59,915 nucleotides of DNA from Nitrososphaerales archaeon (GCA_030038075.1 JASHPO010000047.1:1-59915), one strand, 5' to 3'. Shown: positions 9,255-18,882, numbered from the stretch's first letter. A program made the numbers and translations. The notes: a model not told the origin generated them from the letters alone.

Positions 9255-9905
9255 TTACCAAGTTTCCCAGTGTATAACTGAATCCACCGGTTTTCTCGGC
9301 CCAGGGTTAAAGTCCACGCCTTTTGAATATGCGACCGGAATCAAGCAAACCTGTGTGATTTCCGAGTAAGGTACGTTCAATATTTTTGCGGCTTCCTCCT
9401 CAAAGTAGAGATGGAAAGTCGTAAAGCTTGTTCCCAGTCCGCGCGCCCGCGCAGCCAGCATGAAGCTCCAGATTGCTGGGATAATTGAACCCCATCTGGA
9501 GGAAATTGCCGCAGTTGGCATTTCCTCGTTCGGACGGCCGTGCATGCAGGGGATCACGTATACAGGTACCTGTTCGATGTGATCCACTAGGTAACGGGCC
9601 GAAGCCATCGTTCTTTCTTGAGATGGATTTAGTTTGAAGTCTTTGCCCCGTCGCTCTATCGCTGACTTGGTCCAGGCAAAATACTCGTCCGCCCCCTTTC
9701 GAAAAACCTTACCCAGTTCGGATCTTATCCTAGGATCGGTCACAACCAAAAATTGCCAGCTCTGGCGATTCCCTCCATTGGGAGCTTGCAACGCGATCGA
9801 GAGGCATTCCTTGATCACTTCTTTTTCCACAGAACGACCTAGATCAAGCCTTCGCCGTACGGCTCTTGTCGTAGTGAGGAGCTCGTCGGGAGTTAGATTC
9901 AGCAT
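9255..9905 (-). CDS. Nitroreductase-family FMN oxidoreductase
   Basis: 216 residues. N-terminal RRAVRRR with the FMN-contacting Arg pattern, the segment ALQAPNGGNRQSWQFLVV (substrate/FMN loop, about 33-50) and the later SFMLAARARGLGTSFTT helix are diagnostic of the nitroreductase fold. Members reduce nitroaromatics, quinones or other small molecules with NAD(P)H as homodimers. It heads the unit with the acyl-CoA synthetase 16 bp downstream. A minus-strand A/T-rich TATA-like element (GATAAATAATTT) lies about 20-35 bases upstream of the ATG, which fits a leaderless message. Physiological substrate unknown. Confidence 0.88.
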   Translation of the reverse strand: MLNLTPDELLTTTRAVRRRLDLGRSVEKEVIKECLSIALQAPNGGNRQSWQFLVVTDPRIRSELGKVFRKGADEYFAWTKSAIERRGKDFKLNPSQERTMASARYLVDHIEQVPVYVIPCMHGRPNEEMPTAAISSRWGSIIPAIWSFMLAARARGLGTSFTTFHLYFEEEAAKILNVPYSEITQVCLIPVAYSKGVDFNPGPRKPVDSVIHWETW

Positions 9906-10009
9906 GAGATTATAGATGAGAGTGAAATTATTTATCGCTTTGCGATATCAATTCGCATTGAAGTTGTTGACATGATTAGAATGTTTCTAGCTTACCCGCA
10001 TCGCAGGAA

Positions 10010-10644
10010 TCAACGGAGCTTGCGGGTCTTTTCGTCCGGCCCGTATCTTGCCGCTTTATCGAGATCCAGTTCTTGTTTCTTGCATATTGAAGAGATGCCA
10101 CGGAGCATTGCACGACATCCGAGAGATATTAGAGCGCCGCTACCGAGCAAATTGAAGATACTTCCGTTTCGGCCGCTGCTGCTATTATTGAAGGCGTCCC
10201 GCGATGCAACTTTGGCAAGATGCCTGTATGACGTGTAGTAGACAGCGAGCTGGGATTCGTTCAACTGGAACGTCGAGAAGTCCCTGTCCTTTTGTACCGA
10301 AAAATAGGGTGTACGACATGGTAAGAGGAGCCAGACCTAAAGGATCCATCGTGGTACTCCTATTATCTCGGTGTCGTCGTCGATGAAATCCTCAATGTAG
10401 TCTTCGTGAGCGACGACAACCTCATCGGCAGCATGGTTCCAAAGCAACGATGACTATAGCTTTCGCAACGGGTAGGTTGCTATGGAAGCTCTTCCATTGA
10501 CGTCCGGAGGAGGCTCTTTCCCTTCAAGTACTTGTAGATAAAGCGCGGAAGTATTTCTGAAGGTGCGCTGGGAAAGTCCAGCAGCGGGAAGTTCTTGTAA
10601 TCGTGTGACAATGTTGTATCCGAAACAAGGACATATTTTGCCAT
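10010..10644 (-). pseudogene. Decayed B12-binding radical SAM protein
   Basis: Minus-strand translation from the ATG at 10644 gives MAKYVLVSDTTLSHDYKNFP and continues to a stop at about 10481. That is the start of a family of archaeal B12-binding-domain radical SAM proteins. Downstream, in other frames, are VVVAHEDYIEDFIDDDTEII (about 10370-10430) and, after a further shift, TMDPLGLAPLTMSYTLFFGT (about 10285-10350), which follow in the same order in intact homologues. The segment 10010-10264 reads as a plausible C-terminal tail. Intact members are about 450-500 residues with a CxxxCxxC cluster motif; that middle part is missing. So there is a stop, at least one frameshift and a large deletion. 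Identification rests on remembered family sequences; the tail assignment is less certain. Confidence 0.6.
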
Positions 10645-10653
10645 CGGTGTCCC

Positions 10654-10869
10654 TTAATCAAAGTATAGCGAGTTAGAGAATTTGAGTCTCGCAGCGTACC
10701 TCTTCGAAGGTGGAGTGGCCAATCTCGCCTTGACCCTTCCCTGAGACGCCCTGCTCTGGCAGCTCTTCGAGCAATATTTCCTTCGTTCGGAGCGGCCAAC
10801 TTTTGGGCTTAACACGCGTCCGCAGAAATCACAACGTTGTGGCTCTTCCGTATACTCCTTCTGAAGCAC
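10654..10869 (-). CDS. Small zinc-binding protein (two CxxC-like knuckles)
   Basis: 71 residues, GTG start at 10869. Four cysteines in the pattern CDFCGRVL ... RKYCSKSC (about residues 13-38) form a probable single zinc site of the treble-clef/HNH-like type. A basic Ser/Arg/Lys-rich C-terminal half follows and could bind nucleic acid. It lies 9 bp upstream of the radical SAM remnant on the same strand. Proteins with 'RKYCSxxCR/Q' usually contact DNA or RNA. No specific function recognised. Confidence 0.55.
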   Translation of the reverse strand: MLQKEYTEEPQRCDFCGRVLSPKVGRSERRKYCSKSCQSRASQGRVKARLATPPSKRYAARLKFSNSLYFD

Positions 10870-10936
10870 AATGTTCGCCCCAAGTTTGATTACAAACGGT
10901 CACGGTTCCACTGGGTCATAGCAAAAACTAAAGACA

Positions 10937-10954
10937 ATTCTCAAGATTGAGAAT
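10937..10954. repeat. 18-bp inverted repeat
   Basis: ATTCTCAA / TTGAGAAT with a 2-base centre in the gap between the zinc protein (starting at 10869) and the end of the MarR gene (11043). It lies about 70 bases upstream of the zinc protein's start and could be an operator or short hairpin. No T-run follows. Confidence 0.35.
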
Positions 10955-11042
10955 GAATTCGACAAACGTACCCTCTCCTACATCATATTAGAATTCGGAG
11001 CGAAAGCCATTGCATATAAGCTAGTATGGAAGATTGCTCTCA

Positions 11043-11516
11043 TTAGCTCAGTTCTTTTCTTGTCTCGTTCCTCCGAAGGATCTCTCGTTCTAATTTGAGG
11101 AGAAGATTGCGCAGTGTCGCCTGCTCGGACTGAGTGAATTCTGAAAGAACTTCGTTCATGAATTCATTGTATCGCTTTGACAAATCTTCTTGCAATCGTT
11201 TTCCCTGAGCTGTGAGCACCATCACTGTAGCGCGCCTGTCATTCTTATTTGTCTCTCTTTTGACTAGATGTTTTGACTCGAGCCTGTCTGCTAACCCAGT
11301 CATATTTGGGCGAGTAACTAGCATCTCGTGGCTAATTTTGTTTAGCGGCATCGCGCCATGTTTTGCCAACACTTTGAGGACGCCGAGCTGCGATGGAGTA
11401 ATATCTTCACTTGAAAGCTCCTGAGCAATGCTGCTCTTAAGCGCCTTGTAGGCGGCAATAACTGCATTGTACGTTTCATTTGATTGCTGTTCCAGTTGTT
11501 CCGTCTGCTTCGTCAT
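11043..11516 (-). CDS. MarR-family transcriptional regulator
   Basis: 157 residues. Winged-helix core at about 45-115: helices ITPSQLGVLKVLAKHGAMPL and the recognition region LVTRPNMTGLADRLESKHLV, then the wing RETNKNDRRATVMVLTAQGK with the conserved Asp-Arg-Arg. Long N- and C-terminal helices dimerise. The gene is divergent from a drug-efflux MFS transporter, the classical MarR arrangement, so it probably represses the transporter and itself until a small ligand binds. It has a TATA box and an inverted repeat right upstream (see 11540-11562). Confidence 0.93.
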   Translation of the reverse strand: MTKQTEQLEQQSNETYNAVIAAYKALKSSIAQELSSEDITPSQLGVLKVLAKHGAMPLNKISHEMLVTRPNMTGLADRLESKHLVKRETNKNDRRATVMVLTAQGKRLQEDLSKRYNEFMNEVLSEFTQSEQATLRNLLLKLEREILRRNETRKELS

Positions 11517-11539
11517 AATACACTGTACTCTTCAATAAT

Positions 11540-11562
11540 AATTAAAATATAAATAGTTAATT
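11540..11562 (-). promoter_or_regulatory. MarR promoter with overlapping inverted repeat (candidate operator)
   Basis: The minus strand carries TATTTATATTTTAAT (11541-11555), centred about 33 bases upstream of the MarR ATG, a strong archaeal TATA box giving an almost leaderless mRNA. It is flanked by the inverted repeat AATTAA (11540-11545) / TTAATT (11557-11562). A regulator bound there would block TBP, so autorepression is a reasonable inference. Confidence 0.5.
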
Positions 11563-11740
11563 GATTTACTAATTTGCTTGGCGTGCGGTATTTTTGCAAA
11601 ATATTTCAATTAGTGTTTTACGTAGCAAATGGATCGCGCGCCAAAAAAACGAATGTTTGTTGTTGGTTCGAACCGCCCTCGGGCAGCTCGGTCAAATGTA
11701 ATTCAACTACCTGCATGAATTTGCGCGGAGCGAGATATAG

Positions 11741-13513
11741 ATGGTCGAGTACAAGTGGGTAGCACTATCAAACACCACCATTGGAACACTGATGGCAGCT
11801 ATTGACGCGACCATAGTTCTGATTTCTCTTCCGGCGATTTTCCGTGGGATTGACATCAATCCGCTTACTTCGTTTCAATATCTTTTGTGGGTTCTCTTTG
11901 GATACAGCGTGGTAACCTCAACACTTCTGGTCTCCTTCGGCCGCATTTCAGACATGTTTGGACGAGTGAGATTGTTCAACTTGGGATTTGCTATATTCAC
12001 CGTAGGGTCGCTGCTTTGCGCCCTTACACCGAATACAGGCGATTTAGGAGCGGAAGAGCTCATCACTTTCAGGATATTTCAAGGGATAGGCGGTGCCTTC
12101 CTTCTCTCTAACAGCGCCGCAATCTTAACCGATGCTTTCCCGGCAAAGGAAAGAGGGAAAGCCCTAGGAATAAACATGACCGCAGCGGTTGCGGGCTCTC
12201 TCGTCGGATTGGTACTTGGTGGGATCCTGGCTCTATTCGATTGGCGCTACATCTTCCTCGTGAGCGTACCCGTCGGAGCCCTAGGAACCGTTTGGTCTTA
12301 CGCGAAGCTCAAGGAGCTCGGCACCATAATTAGGAACCAGAGGCTCGACATCTGGGGCAATGTCAGTTTCGCTCTGGGATTGATTTTAGTGCTCGTAGGA
12401 GTGACCTACGCCCTAATTCCCTCCGCAAATTCGTCTATGGGTTGGTACACTCCTCGGGTTATCGGTTTGCTTGCCTCGGGAATTGCAGTACTCATAGCTT
12501 TTCCATTCATAGAGACAAAGGTGCCCAACCCGATGTTCCGTCTCGACCTATTCAAGAACCGAATGTTTAGCGCTGCAAACATTGCCGGCCTATTCGCGTC
12601 GGTCGGAAGGGGTGGAGTGCAGATAATGCTGATCATACTGCTTCAGGGAATATGGCTTCCTCTTCACGGAATTAGCTATCACGCCACGCCGTTCTGGGCT
12701 GGGATTTACATGCTCCCGATGATCGCCGGATTTGCGATAATGGGTCCCTTGAGCGGATATCTTTCGGACAAGTATGGAGCCAAGCTCTTTGCAACACTGG
12801 CCATGATCATTACTGCAGCCTCATTTATCGCGCTTTCATTTCTGCCGTACGACTTTAGCTATCCCTCGTTTGGAATAATCATATTCGTGATGGGACTCGG
12901 TTCAGGGATGTTTGTCGCTCCAAACACAGCTTCGATCATGAACGCGGTGCCAAAAGAGCACAGAGGATCAGCATCGGGAATGCGCGCAACGCTTCAAAAC
13001 TCGGGACAGACCGTGAGTATCGCTATATTTTTCACTGTCATAATCACTGGACTATCTAAGAGCCTGCCTACGGCCTTGGCGAATGCTATGACAAACGCCG
13101 GTGTGTCTCAGTTTGCGAGCGCCTTCACCTCCATCTCGCCGACCAGCGCTCTATTCTCAGCATTTCTAGGTTACAACCCCGTGCAATCGATTCTTTCACA
13201 GCCGAAGTTTGCTGCTATAATCAGTCAGATACCACAATCGACTTTGGCCCATATAGAAGGACAGACATTCTTCCCGCTTGCGATAGCGCCAGCGTTCATC
13301 TCTGCGCTCGACTTGGCGTTCTATATCGGCGCCGCGTTATCAATAGCCGCTTGTGTCGCGTCTCTTCTGAGAGGCAAAGCCTACATTTACGGTGAAGAAA
13401 AGGCGCAACCGACTTCTCCCGCAGCAACAATCAGACCCAAAGGAGTACTGTCGGCGAGTGAAGGGGTTGCATCCGATACAGCTAGCCAGATAGTACGAGA
13501 CGAGCCTCGCTAA
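11741..13513 (+). CDS. MFS efflux transporter, DHA2 (14-helix) type
   Basis: 590 residues. Helix 1 contains [20 protein letters not shown], the D-x-T-I-V-x-x-x-L-P signature of drug:H+ antiporters of the DHA2 family. Motif A-like [13 protein letters not shown] lies in loop 2-3, and a second related loop [11 protein letters not shown] follows in the C-terminal half. About 14 hydrophobic helices and a hydrophilic Ser/Thr-rich tail. Probably exports a hydrophobic or toxic compound, or a native metabolite, by proton antiport. Divergent from the MarR gene with a 224-bp gap holding the presumed operator. Substrate unknown. Confidence 0.92.
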   Translation: MVEYKWVALSNTTIGTLMAAIDATIVLISLPAIFRGIDINPLTSFQYLLWVLFGYSVVTSTLLVSFGRISDMFGRVRLFNLGFAIFTVGSLLCALTPNTGDLGAEELITFRIFQGIGGAFLLSNSAAILTDAFPAKERGKALGINMTAAVAGSLVGLVLGGILALFDWRYIFLVSVPVGALGTVWSYAKLKELGTIIRNQRLDIWGNVSFALGLILVLVGVTYALIPSANSSMGWYTPRVIGLLASGIAVLIAFPFIETKVPNPMFRLDLFKNRMFSAANIAGLFASVGRGGVQIMLIILLQGIWLPLHGISYHATPFWAGIYMLPMIAGFAIMGPLSGYLSDKYGAKLFATLAMIITAASFIALSFLPYDFSYPSFGIIIFVMGLGSGMFVAPNTASIMNAVPKEHRGSASGMRATLQNSGQTVSIAIFFTVIITGLSKSLPTALANAMTNAGVSQFASAFTSISPTSALFSAFLGYNPVQSILSQPKFAAIISQIPQSTLAHIEGQTFFPLAIAPAFISALDLAFYIGAALSIAACVASLLRGKAYIYGEEKAQPTSPAATIRPKGVLSASEGVASDTASQIVRDEPR

Positions 13514-13525
13514 TATGCGCAATCT

Positions 13526-14170
13526 CTAAACAGTCTTCGTGTCTGAGGGAAGCTTGTAAACGTGAATCAATTCTTCCGCATCTTGGTTGATGACTTGCCA
13601 ACCTTCGAATTCGAAGATGACCGAAACAACTCTGCAATCGGGTTTTGTAAGTTCTCTTTCAAGCTTACTTCGTAGTCTGTTATTCGTTTGTTGTTCTAGG
13701 TAAAGGATAACGACATCTGCATTTCGCAAATCAATCTTGTAAAAGCTGCCTCGCACAATTCTCGCTTTGTCTTTTAGGTGGAGTTGCGAAATTTTTAGGC
13801 GCGAGTACAGCGCCCGAAATGGATCTATCTCTATTCCCACGGTTCTAACGCCAAAATCTCTTGCCGCAGTTATCACTATTCTTCCGTCTCCAGATCCAAG
13901 ATCGTAGAGCAGCTCATTTGGTTTCAGTTTCGCCATTTCCAGCACCTTGGTCACGAGCTTTCTCGACGTCGGAACCCAAGGCGCTCCCGTAACGCTCGGG
14001 CCCATAATTGAAACAGCTGCAATCATAGCAACGACCAGAGCTGCCCCCGAGATAATCACGGGGATTGTCAAATTTGTTGTAGCCACAGAGAGCGTCAGTA
14101 TTGTCGTGCCGCTCAGGACAACGACGAGTAACACCAGTATCTCCGTGACTGTTTTTGACTGAATATTCAC
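13526..14170 (-). CDS. Membrane-anchored class I SAM methyltransferase (FAM173-like)
   Basis: 214 residues. Two N-terminal hydrophobic helices (about 8-30 and 35-53) anchor it. A Rossmann methyltransferase follows with motif I LLYDLGSGDGRIVI (about 83-96), motif II TVGIEIDP and the post-motif DVVILYLEQQTNNRLRSKL. The arrangement and the 'LGSGDGR...GIEIDP' pattern match FAM173/ATPSCKMT-type protein-lysine methyltransferases, which in mitochondria modify ATP synthase subunit c. The archaeal substrate is unknown. It converges on the MFS transporter with only 12 bp between stops. Confidence 0.8.
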   Translation of the reverse strand: MNIQSKTVTEILVLLVVVLSGTTILTLSVATTNLTIPVIISGAALVVAMIAAVSIMGPSVTGAPWVPTSRKLVTKVLEMAKLKPNELLYDLGSGDGRIVITAARDFGVRTVGIEIDPFRALYSRLKISQLHLKDKARIVRGSFYKIDLRNADVVILYLEQQTNNRLRSKLERELTKPDCRVVSVIFEFEGWQVINQDAEELIHVYKLPSDTKTV

Positions 14171-14524
14171 AGGAAGCCGATGATTGTTTCTCTTATTAAT
14201 CAGTACTTGGCATGCTCGGTACTCCAGATGGTTTAGAATTTCTACCCAAAGATATCTCGATTTATTCGACTATCTCAATCTCCGCGTTGGATATGTCATA
14301 TCGCGTTCGATATAGTTATATGCAGTGATTTTGCGCGGCGTAAGCAACGATCCTGGCCAGCCTGGCTCGGAGACGAAAAACGCTGGGAGCCGGCAGCGGC
14401 CGTTGACCTTAAAAGAATTGGAAATGAAGCGGAGATAGACTCCAAGTTTTTTAGAACTTGTTCATGGAGCAATTGCATTGAAGACTTACCAAACTAATCA
14501 AAATTTGTCGGCGGATCGTTTACC
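14171..14524. other. Intergenic stretch between divergent genes
   Basis: 354 bp between the methyltransferase (minus) and GT2 (plus). It contains an inverted repeat ATATCG-CGTT-CGATAT at 14298-14313 and the TATA-like TAGTTATATG at 14314-14323. A frame open over about 14317-14493 has no usable start codon, and I do not call it a gene. Confidence 0.4.
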
Positions 14525-16054
14525 ATGATGCAATTATCCCTACTGGTTGAGATTGTCACTCTAGTGCTGAGCGTTCCTGTACTCACGCTCTCCTATTATT
14601 GGTGTTTTGAGGTTGCAAGTTCGGTAAAGTATCCCAGAGACTTGGAAAGCCGCGACGTCCACCTGATCAATTTCCCCAAAGTCTCAATCCTCATTTCAAC
14701 CTTCAACGAGAAGTTTGTGATTGCGAGATCACTGGAAGCTATGGGAAAACTAGACTATCCCAAGGACAGAATTCAGGTCGTCGTTGCTGACGACTCGACC
14801 GATGAGACTGTTCAGATAATAGATGACAAAGTGAGCGAATTGAATCATCTTGGAATTGGGGCTATTGTGTCGAGAAGGCCGGCTAGAGAGAATTACAAGT
14901 GCGGCGCCCTGAACAAAGCTATGGAGTTGGTAAACGGTGATTACGTCTTGCTCCTAGATGCCGATTCAGTGATACCCCCCGACGTGCTGGGTAAGGGAAT
15001 CGACGCTATAGAGACCCACTCTGATGCGTCCTTCGTTTCGTTCCGATACGGGCATTACAACCGGGAGTATAACCTAGTCACGAGATTGTTTGCGCTGGCT
15101 CAGGACCTGGCAGATACCACTTCGAAGATGGGCGCCTATCTAGTGGACGCCCCGTTCTCCGCTCAGGGCGGATTCACGCTCGTAAGGGCGAAAGATCTGA
15201 GAGAGGTCGGACTGTGGACGAACGGGCGAATAGCCGACGACACTGATATTTCGATAAAATTGTACCTGAAGGGAAAGCGCGGTATTTACCTGAGCAACGT
15301 GAGCATCATGAGCGAAGACCCTTCGACGCTTGAGTCATGGAAAAAGCAGGTGGCAAGGACATCTCAGGGATGGTGGAGGTGTATCGCGAATTATTGGAAG
15401 CAAATAATCGTAGCCAAGGATGTTTCATTCACGAGAAAGCTCGGCATTTACTTGATGCTCGCAGCCACGTTCTCCAGTCTCAGCTGGATACTTGTCACCT
15501 TTATTTCGGCGATTGCTGTCGTATTCGGAGTCATTACTCCGGCTAATTCCATTTTCAACAACGATGTTTTCATTGCGGCGCTAACGATCCCGTATGCGGC
15601 GTCGCTTCTTTCAGCTGCCTGGGCGCTAAAGGTGCAGGGCATTATGACGATGCGCAATCTGCTACTCATTCCCGTGTTGAGCTATGCCGAAGTCAGTATG
15701 GTAACTCTTTCCTCGCTCGGTTTTTTCTACGGAGTTTTCGACCGGACGGGATTTTTCGACTACAGGACGCCGAAATCAGGTTCCGAGAAAGAAACAACGA
15801 AGTCACATTACTTTAGAACCCTTACCAATGACAGGAATGCGATAATCGAGGGAGTACTCTCAATCGTTGGACTGGGTTTGGGGCTGCTCGTTTTCTTCCA
15901 CGGATTGTGGTTTCTTTCAATAAGCATGGTCGGCTTTTCGGGATGCACGCTAAAGTCCATGAATCTGTCCAGACACTTGAAGCCGCAACTCGAATCTGTG
16001 GAGAAGGTCTCACATGAAATCGCAGTTCCCGTCGTAAAGGCGCGAGATGACTAG
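14525..16054 (+). CDS. Family 2 processive-type glycosyltransferase with membrane helices
   Basis: 509 residues. An N-terminal hydrophobic helix is followed by a GT-A domain: PKVSILISTFNEKFVI (about 55-70), VVADDSTDET, the DxD motif in LLLDADSVIPP (about 141-151), the acceptor/base region ADDTDIS, and a QVARTSQGWWRC segment corresponding to the Q-x-x-R-W motif of cellulose- and hyaluronan-synthase-like enzymes. Four or five C-terminal helices follow. These proteins polymerise or transfer a sugar from a nucleotide donor on the inner face of the membrane. The glycosidase, GtrA and PMT genes nearby suggest a surface polysaccharide locus. Sugar identity unknown. Confidence 0.9.
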   Translation: MMQLSLLVEIVTLVLSVPVLTLSYYWCFEVASSVKYPRDLESRDVHLINFPKVSILISTFNEKFVIARSLEAMGKLDYPKDRIQVVVADDSTDETVQIIDDKVSELNHLGIGAIVSRRPARENYKCGALNKAMELVNGDYVLLLDADSVIPPDVLGKGIDAIETHSDASFVSFRYGHYNREYNLVTRLFALAQDLADTTSKMGAYLVDAPFSAQGGFTLVRAKDLREVGLWTNGRIADDTDISIKLYLKGKRGIYLSNVSIMSEDPSTLESWKKQVARTSQGWWRCIANYWKQIIVAKDVSFTRKLGIYLMLAATFSSLSWILVTFISAIAVVFGVITPANSIFNNDVFIAALTIPYAASLLSAAWALKVQGIMTMRNLLLIPVLSYAEVSMVTLSSLGFFYGVFDRTGFFDYRTPKSGSEKETTKSHYFRTLTNDRNAIIEGVLSIVGLGLGLLVFFHGLWFLSISMVGFSGCTLKSMNLSRHLKPQLESVEKVSHEIAVPVVKARDD

Positions 16055-16073
16055 TAGCGCCGGTACTGATGGC

Positions 16074-17192
16074 TCAGTTTCTCTTGTTCACCTGATCGAG
16101 AAACTCAAACCAAGCTCCCTTTGGCAGTCCTTGACGATTTATCAGGCCAAAGTTATTCTCGTGAAAAGGGAACGACAGCCAGTATGGATCAGATAATCTC
16201 CAGATCCCGAGCGCGTTCACAGAATCAATGGAATACGCTTCTTGGCAGATCGCCTTAACATATTCAACCTGCTTTGCTTGATCGAAGCCGAGTATTCCTG
16301 GCCCGGAAGGATATCCGGTTTCAGTTATCATTGTTTGCTTGCCGGATATTCTTCTGGCCTTCGAGACCTTCTCTTTCAAATTTGAAACGTTGATTGGTTC
16401 CGAGTGGGTGTAATTCGGATAGAAATCGAGCCCGAGAATGTCGCAGAACTTGAAATAAGATCTTGAGGCCGTCGCACTGTCGGCCTGCATATTTATCTTT
16501 GTCGGGGTTCTAGGATCTTCCTCGCGCACTACCCTGTGAATTCCCTCAAGAATACGATCTACTGCATCTCTATGGAACCACATGCCACCTCTTCTCCAGT
16601 CGCTGGCAAAGTGAGCCATCCACCAATCTGGCTCATTTTCAAGCTGCCACAATGCAATTTTTCCTCTGTAGTGTCTCACAATTTCCCGTGAAGCTTCTGT
16701 CAACCTGAGGATGTACTCGTCCAGGTTGTCAATGTCAAGACCAATCGGAAGAAATCTTTCATAACCGTTACCTATTACTGCAATGATGTCTATTCCTTCA
16801 TCATTCATCGTTTGAACGAAATTGTCCAGAGGAAAATCATAGACTTGGTCCTTTCCACGTTGTATTCTGGGCTGGAAAAGGTTCCACTGGAACCAACATC
16901 TGACAAACTGAACTCGATTCTGTCTTAGCTGGCGGGCTAGTTTTCTTGAATACAGCTTTGCTACATCCGTTTTCTGTAGCGCCGTCGGTGACGTATGTGA
17001 TGCGGCCAGCAGTGGGTGAGAAATCGCCGCACCCCTTCCAAAATTCATTGAAAGTGGCCCTTGAGGCAACCTTAATCGGAGCAGGTGAGGAATAATAATC
17101 GATTTTGGAGGAAGGACACCTGCATAAGTCCACATGTCGTCGATGCAGACTCCCCATCTGAATCTGCCGTCCTCGAAGCTCTGCTTGCTCAT
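16074..17192 (-). CDS. Clan GH-A glycoside hydrolase
   Basis: 372 residues, apparently cytoplasmic (no signal peptide). TIM-barrel retaining glycosidase: FVRCWFQWNLFQP near strand 2, acid/base Glu in WQLENEPDWW (about residues 180-189) and nucleophile Glu in MITETGYPSG (about 305-314). The NEP and TE[TS]G pattern on strands 4 and 7 defines clan GH-A (families such as 5, 39 or 53; the exact family is not clear). It converges on the GT2 gene with 19 bp between stops. It may trim or recycle the glycan made by GT2, an inference from position. Confidence 0.75.
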   Translation of the reverse strand: MSKQSFEDGRFRWGVCIDDMWTYAGVLPPKSIIIPHLLRLRLPQGPLSMNFGRGAAISHPLLAASHTSPTALQKTDVAKLYSRKLARQLRQNRVQFVRCWFQWNLFQPRIQRGKDQVYDFPLDNFVQTMNDEGIDIIAVIGNGYERFLPIGLDIDNLDEYILRLTEASREIVRHYRGKIALWQLENEPDWWMAHFASDWRRGGMWFHRDAVDRILEGIHRVVREEDPRTPTKINMQADSATASRSYFKFCDILGLDFYPNYTHSEPINVSNLKEKVSKARRISGKQTMITETGYPSGPGILGFDQAKQVEYVKAICQEAYSIDSVNALGIWRLSDPYWLSFPFHENNFGLINRQGLPKGAWFEFLDQVNKRN

Positions 17193-17336
17193 TGCTTGCT
17201 GGCTCCAAGCGGATTCAAATTGGTCCCTATCACTGGCAATGTATTTTGCTCGACATAGACTTCGTACAACGTTTAAACTTATGATACTCCAGAATAGAAT
17301 TCTGGGTACGGGTCGAAGGGACCTTTAATCGATTCC

Positions 17337-17843
17337 TCAATCTCGAAATGGGCGAACCCCCCAGACGAAATGCATGGAGACGGCGTATGTGACCGGATAG
17401 GAAACTATCGCGCCAATTATGCTACCATAGACGGGAAAAAGTAATATGGCGTCCAGTAACGCAAGCTGAACTCCAATTATAATGAGATTTCCGGTTAACG
17501 AAGTAACTTGATACTTTCCCCATCTCTTTATCCAATTGAGTTGTCCTTCTTTTCGATCCACTTTGACGGTTATCCGCTCGTTGATTGCGAACGCTACAGT
17601 GGCACCTGTTCCTAGGGCCAGTGCGTCCAGTCCCAGAATCGTGAGTGAAGAGTCAGCAAAGCTGGGTACTCTTGTCGTGTGATATGCCACAAATATGCCC
17701 GCAAACAGTATCAGCTCATTGACCAAGAAGCCCGTGCCGGTCGCTACCGCGAATTTGGCTATCCGAAAGACAGCATATTTTTTAAGCAGACGGTCGAGCT
17801 TGCTATCGCCTGTCCTCTTCGATGCCTCTTCCGATTCGGCCAT
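17337..17843 (-). CDS. GtrA-like membrane protein
   Basis: 168 residues with four hydrophobic helices (about 28-52, 65-88, 110-130, 135-160) and the charged segment INERITVKV after helix 2 that is typical of GtrA/DPMS_TMD proteins. They help flip or bind polyprenyl-phosphate sugars. The N-terminus is basic and cytoplasmic. It lies 144 bp upstream of the glycosidase gene on the same strand and within a block of glycan genes, consistent with delivery of lipid-linked sugar to membrane glycosyltransferases such as the GT39-like protein at 20.5-21.9 kb. Confidence 0.82.
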   Translation of the reverse strand: MAESEEASKRTGDSKLDRLLKKYAVFRIAKFAVATGTGFLVNELILFAGIFVAYHTTRVPSFADSSLTILGLDALALGTGATVAFAINERITVKVDRKEGQLNWIKRWGKYQVTSLTGNLIIIGVQLALLDAILLFPVYGSIIGAIVSYPVTYAVSMHFVWGVRPFRD

Positions 17844-17941
17844 CTGTTAGCTCTTATTTGCTGGAGCGTGTCGCAATCATATAAGGCCGCAGGCACTATT
17901 TCCCGATATCAAAAAACTGCATAACTCATAACTGCGCTCGA

Positions 17942-18481
17942 TCAACATGGAGGAGGAATTTCATATTCCCCTCTGGGGTTGGAGATGATCACTCTGTCTC
18001 CGGTACTCAGACTCATGAGATCAAGCCAGTGCGACGAAACGAACAAGTTGGGAGTGTGTTCCCCGTACAAAGTATGTATGCCCTCTTTTTGCTCCTTATC
18101 CTCTTCCTCGGACCTCCTCAAAACCAGCGTGCTTTGCCTAATTGCCTTGCCATTTTCGATTGATTTGTCCCCCAGTCCGTGAACCTCTATCACATTGGAG
18201 GACGCCCCCGCCAGCTTTAGAAGATTTGATTCGGAACTGAACGCCACGAACAATTGTTTGAGGATTCCATAATACTTGCCTTTTTCCTCTTCTTGGTGAG
18301 CGAACAGCTCTATTCTTTCAACCTTAACAGAGTCGTAACCGGACTCTTTGAGTGATCCTACTATTCCCTTTGGGTATACACTCTTATCTCCGGCGATTTC
18401 ATTCAGAAAGTCTGGAACTCTCAATGTCCTTTTCTTCGGCAAACTTGACGAGTTGTCGGCCGAGCCATAATCTGTACTCAA
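17942..18481 (-). CDS. Hypothetical protein with C-terminal double-psi-barrel-like segment
   Basis: 179 residues, TTG start. No family recognised. The last about 30 residues (LDLMSLSTGDRVIISNPRGE) resemble the 'L.l.dGD.V.i.n.rG' strand-turn of molybdopterin-dinucleotide-binding or VAT-N-like double-psi barrels. The middle is Glu/Lys-rich and hydrophilic. The protein ends Pro-Pro-Pro-Cys. No membrane helix or signal. It is transcribed alone towards GtrA. Confidence 0.6.
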   Translation of the reverse strand: MSTDYGSADNSSSLPKKRTLRVPDFLNEIAGDKSVYPKGIVGSLKESGYDSVKVERIELFAHQEEEKGKYYGILKQLFVAFSSESNLLKLAGASSNVIEVHGLGDKSIENGKAIRQSTLVLRRSEEEDKEQKEGIHTLYGEHTPNLFVSSHWLDLMSLSTGDRVIISNPRGEYEIPPPC

Positions 18482-18882
18482 ATGCCACTCGGTATTATGT
18501 AATCAGAGCCAAATTAGTTTTGTGTATTCGGAATCTGTTCTAGATCACATTGAGAGAAGTTGTAAAAGAGTTGAGACCGAAGTATCTCATGCGAGGCGAT
18601 TCTGAATGAGAATTCACAATCATTTCGAGGTGTATCGTTTCTCAGGATTGGTTTGGATTCTACAAACTCACGAACTATGCACGAAGATGGAATTTCGCTT
18701 AACTGGACCTTGGAGGTTTTGAGCGGGAGGATTTCAACTTCAGATATTATCTCGCCGGTCCTTTGGAACATCACAATTATTCAGGAGGCAGTTTTTCCAT
18801 CATTTCGGCGGGTATGTCGAAATTTACGCCCGCTTGCGTTCTTGCTCACTTGTCACTTCGACTTGCGTAAACTATCGTACGC
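18482..18882. other. Stretch without a confident gene
   Basis: About 400 bp upstream of the PadR operator. A minus-strand frame of 85 codons (18514-18771, ATG start) ends 32 bp before the hypothetical gene and has protein-like composition, but shows no motif, promoter or ribosome site, so I leave it uncalled. No hairpin or repeat stands out before 18883. Confidence 0.3.

Noticed and set aside
11661-11690. GGTTCGAACC resembling a tRNA T-arm
   Set aside because: No matching acceptor stem, anticodon arm or CCA-proximal pairing could be found around it.
14317-14493. Open frame of about 58 codons upstream of the GT2 gene
   Set aside because: It has no ATG, GTG or TTG at a sensible place and no recognisable motif.
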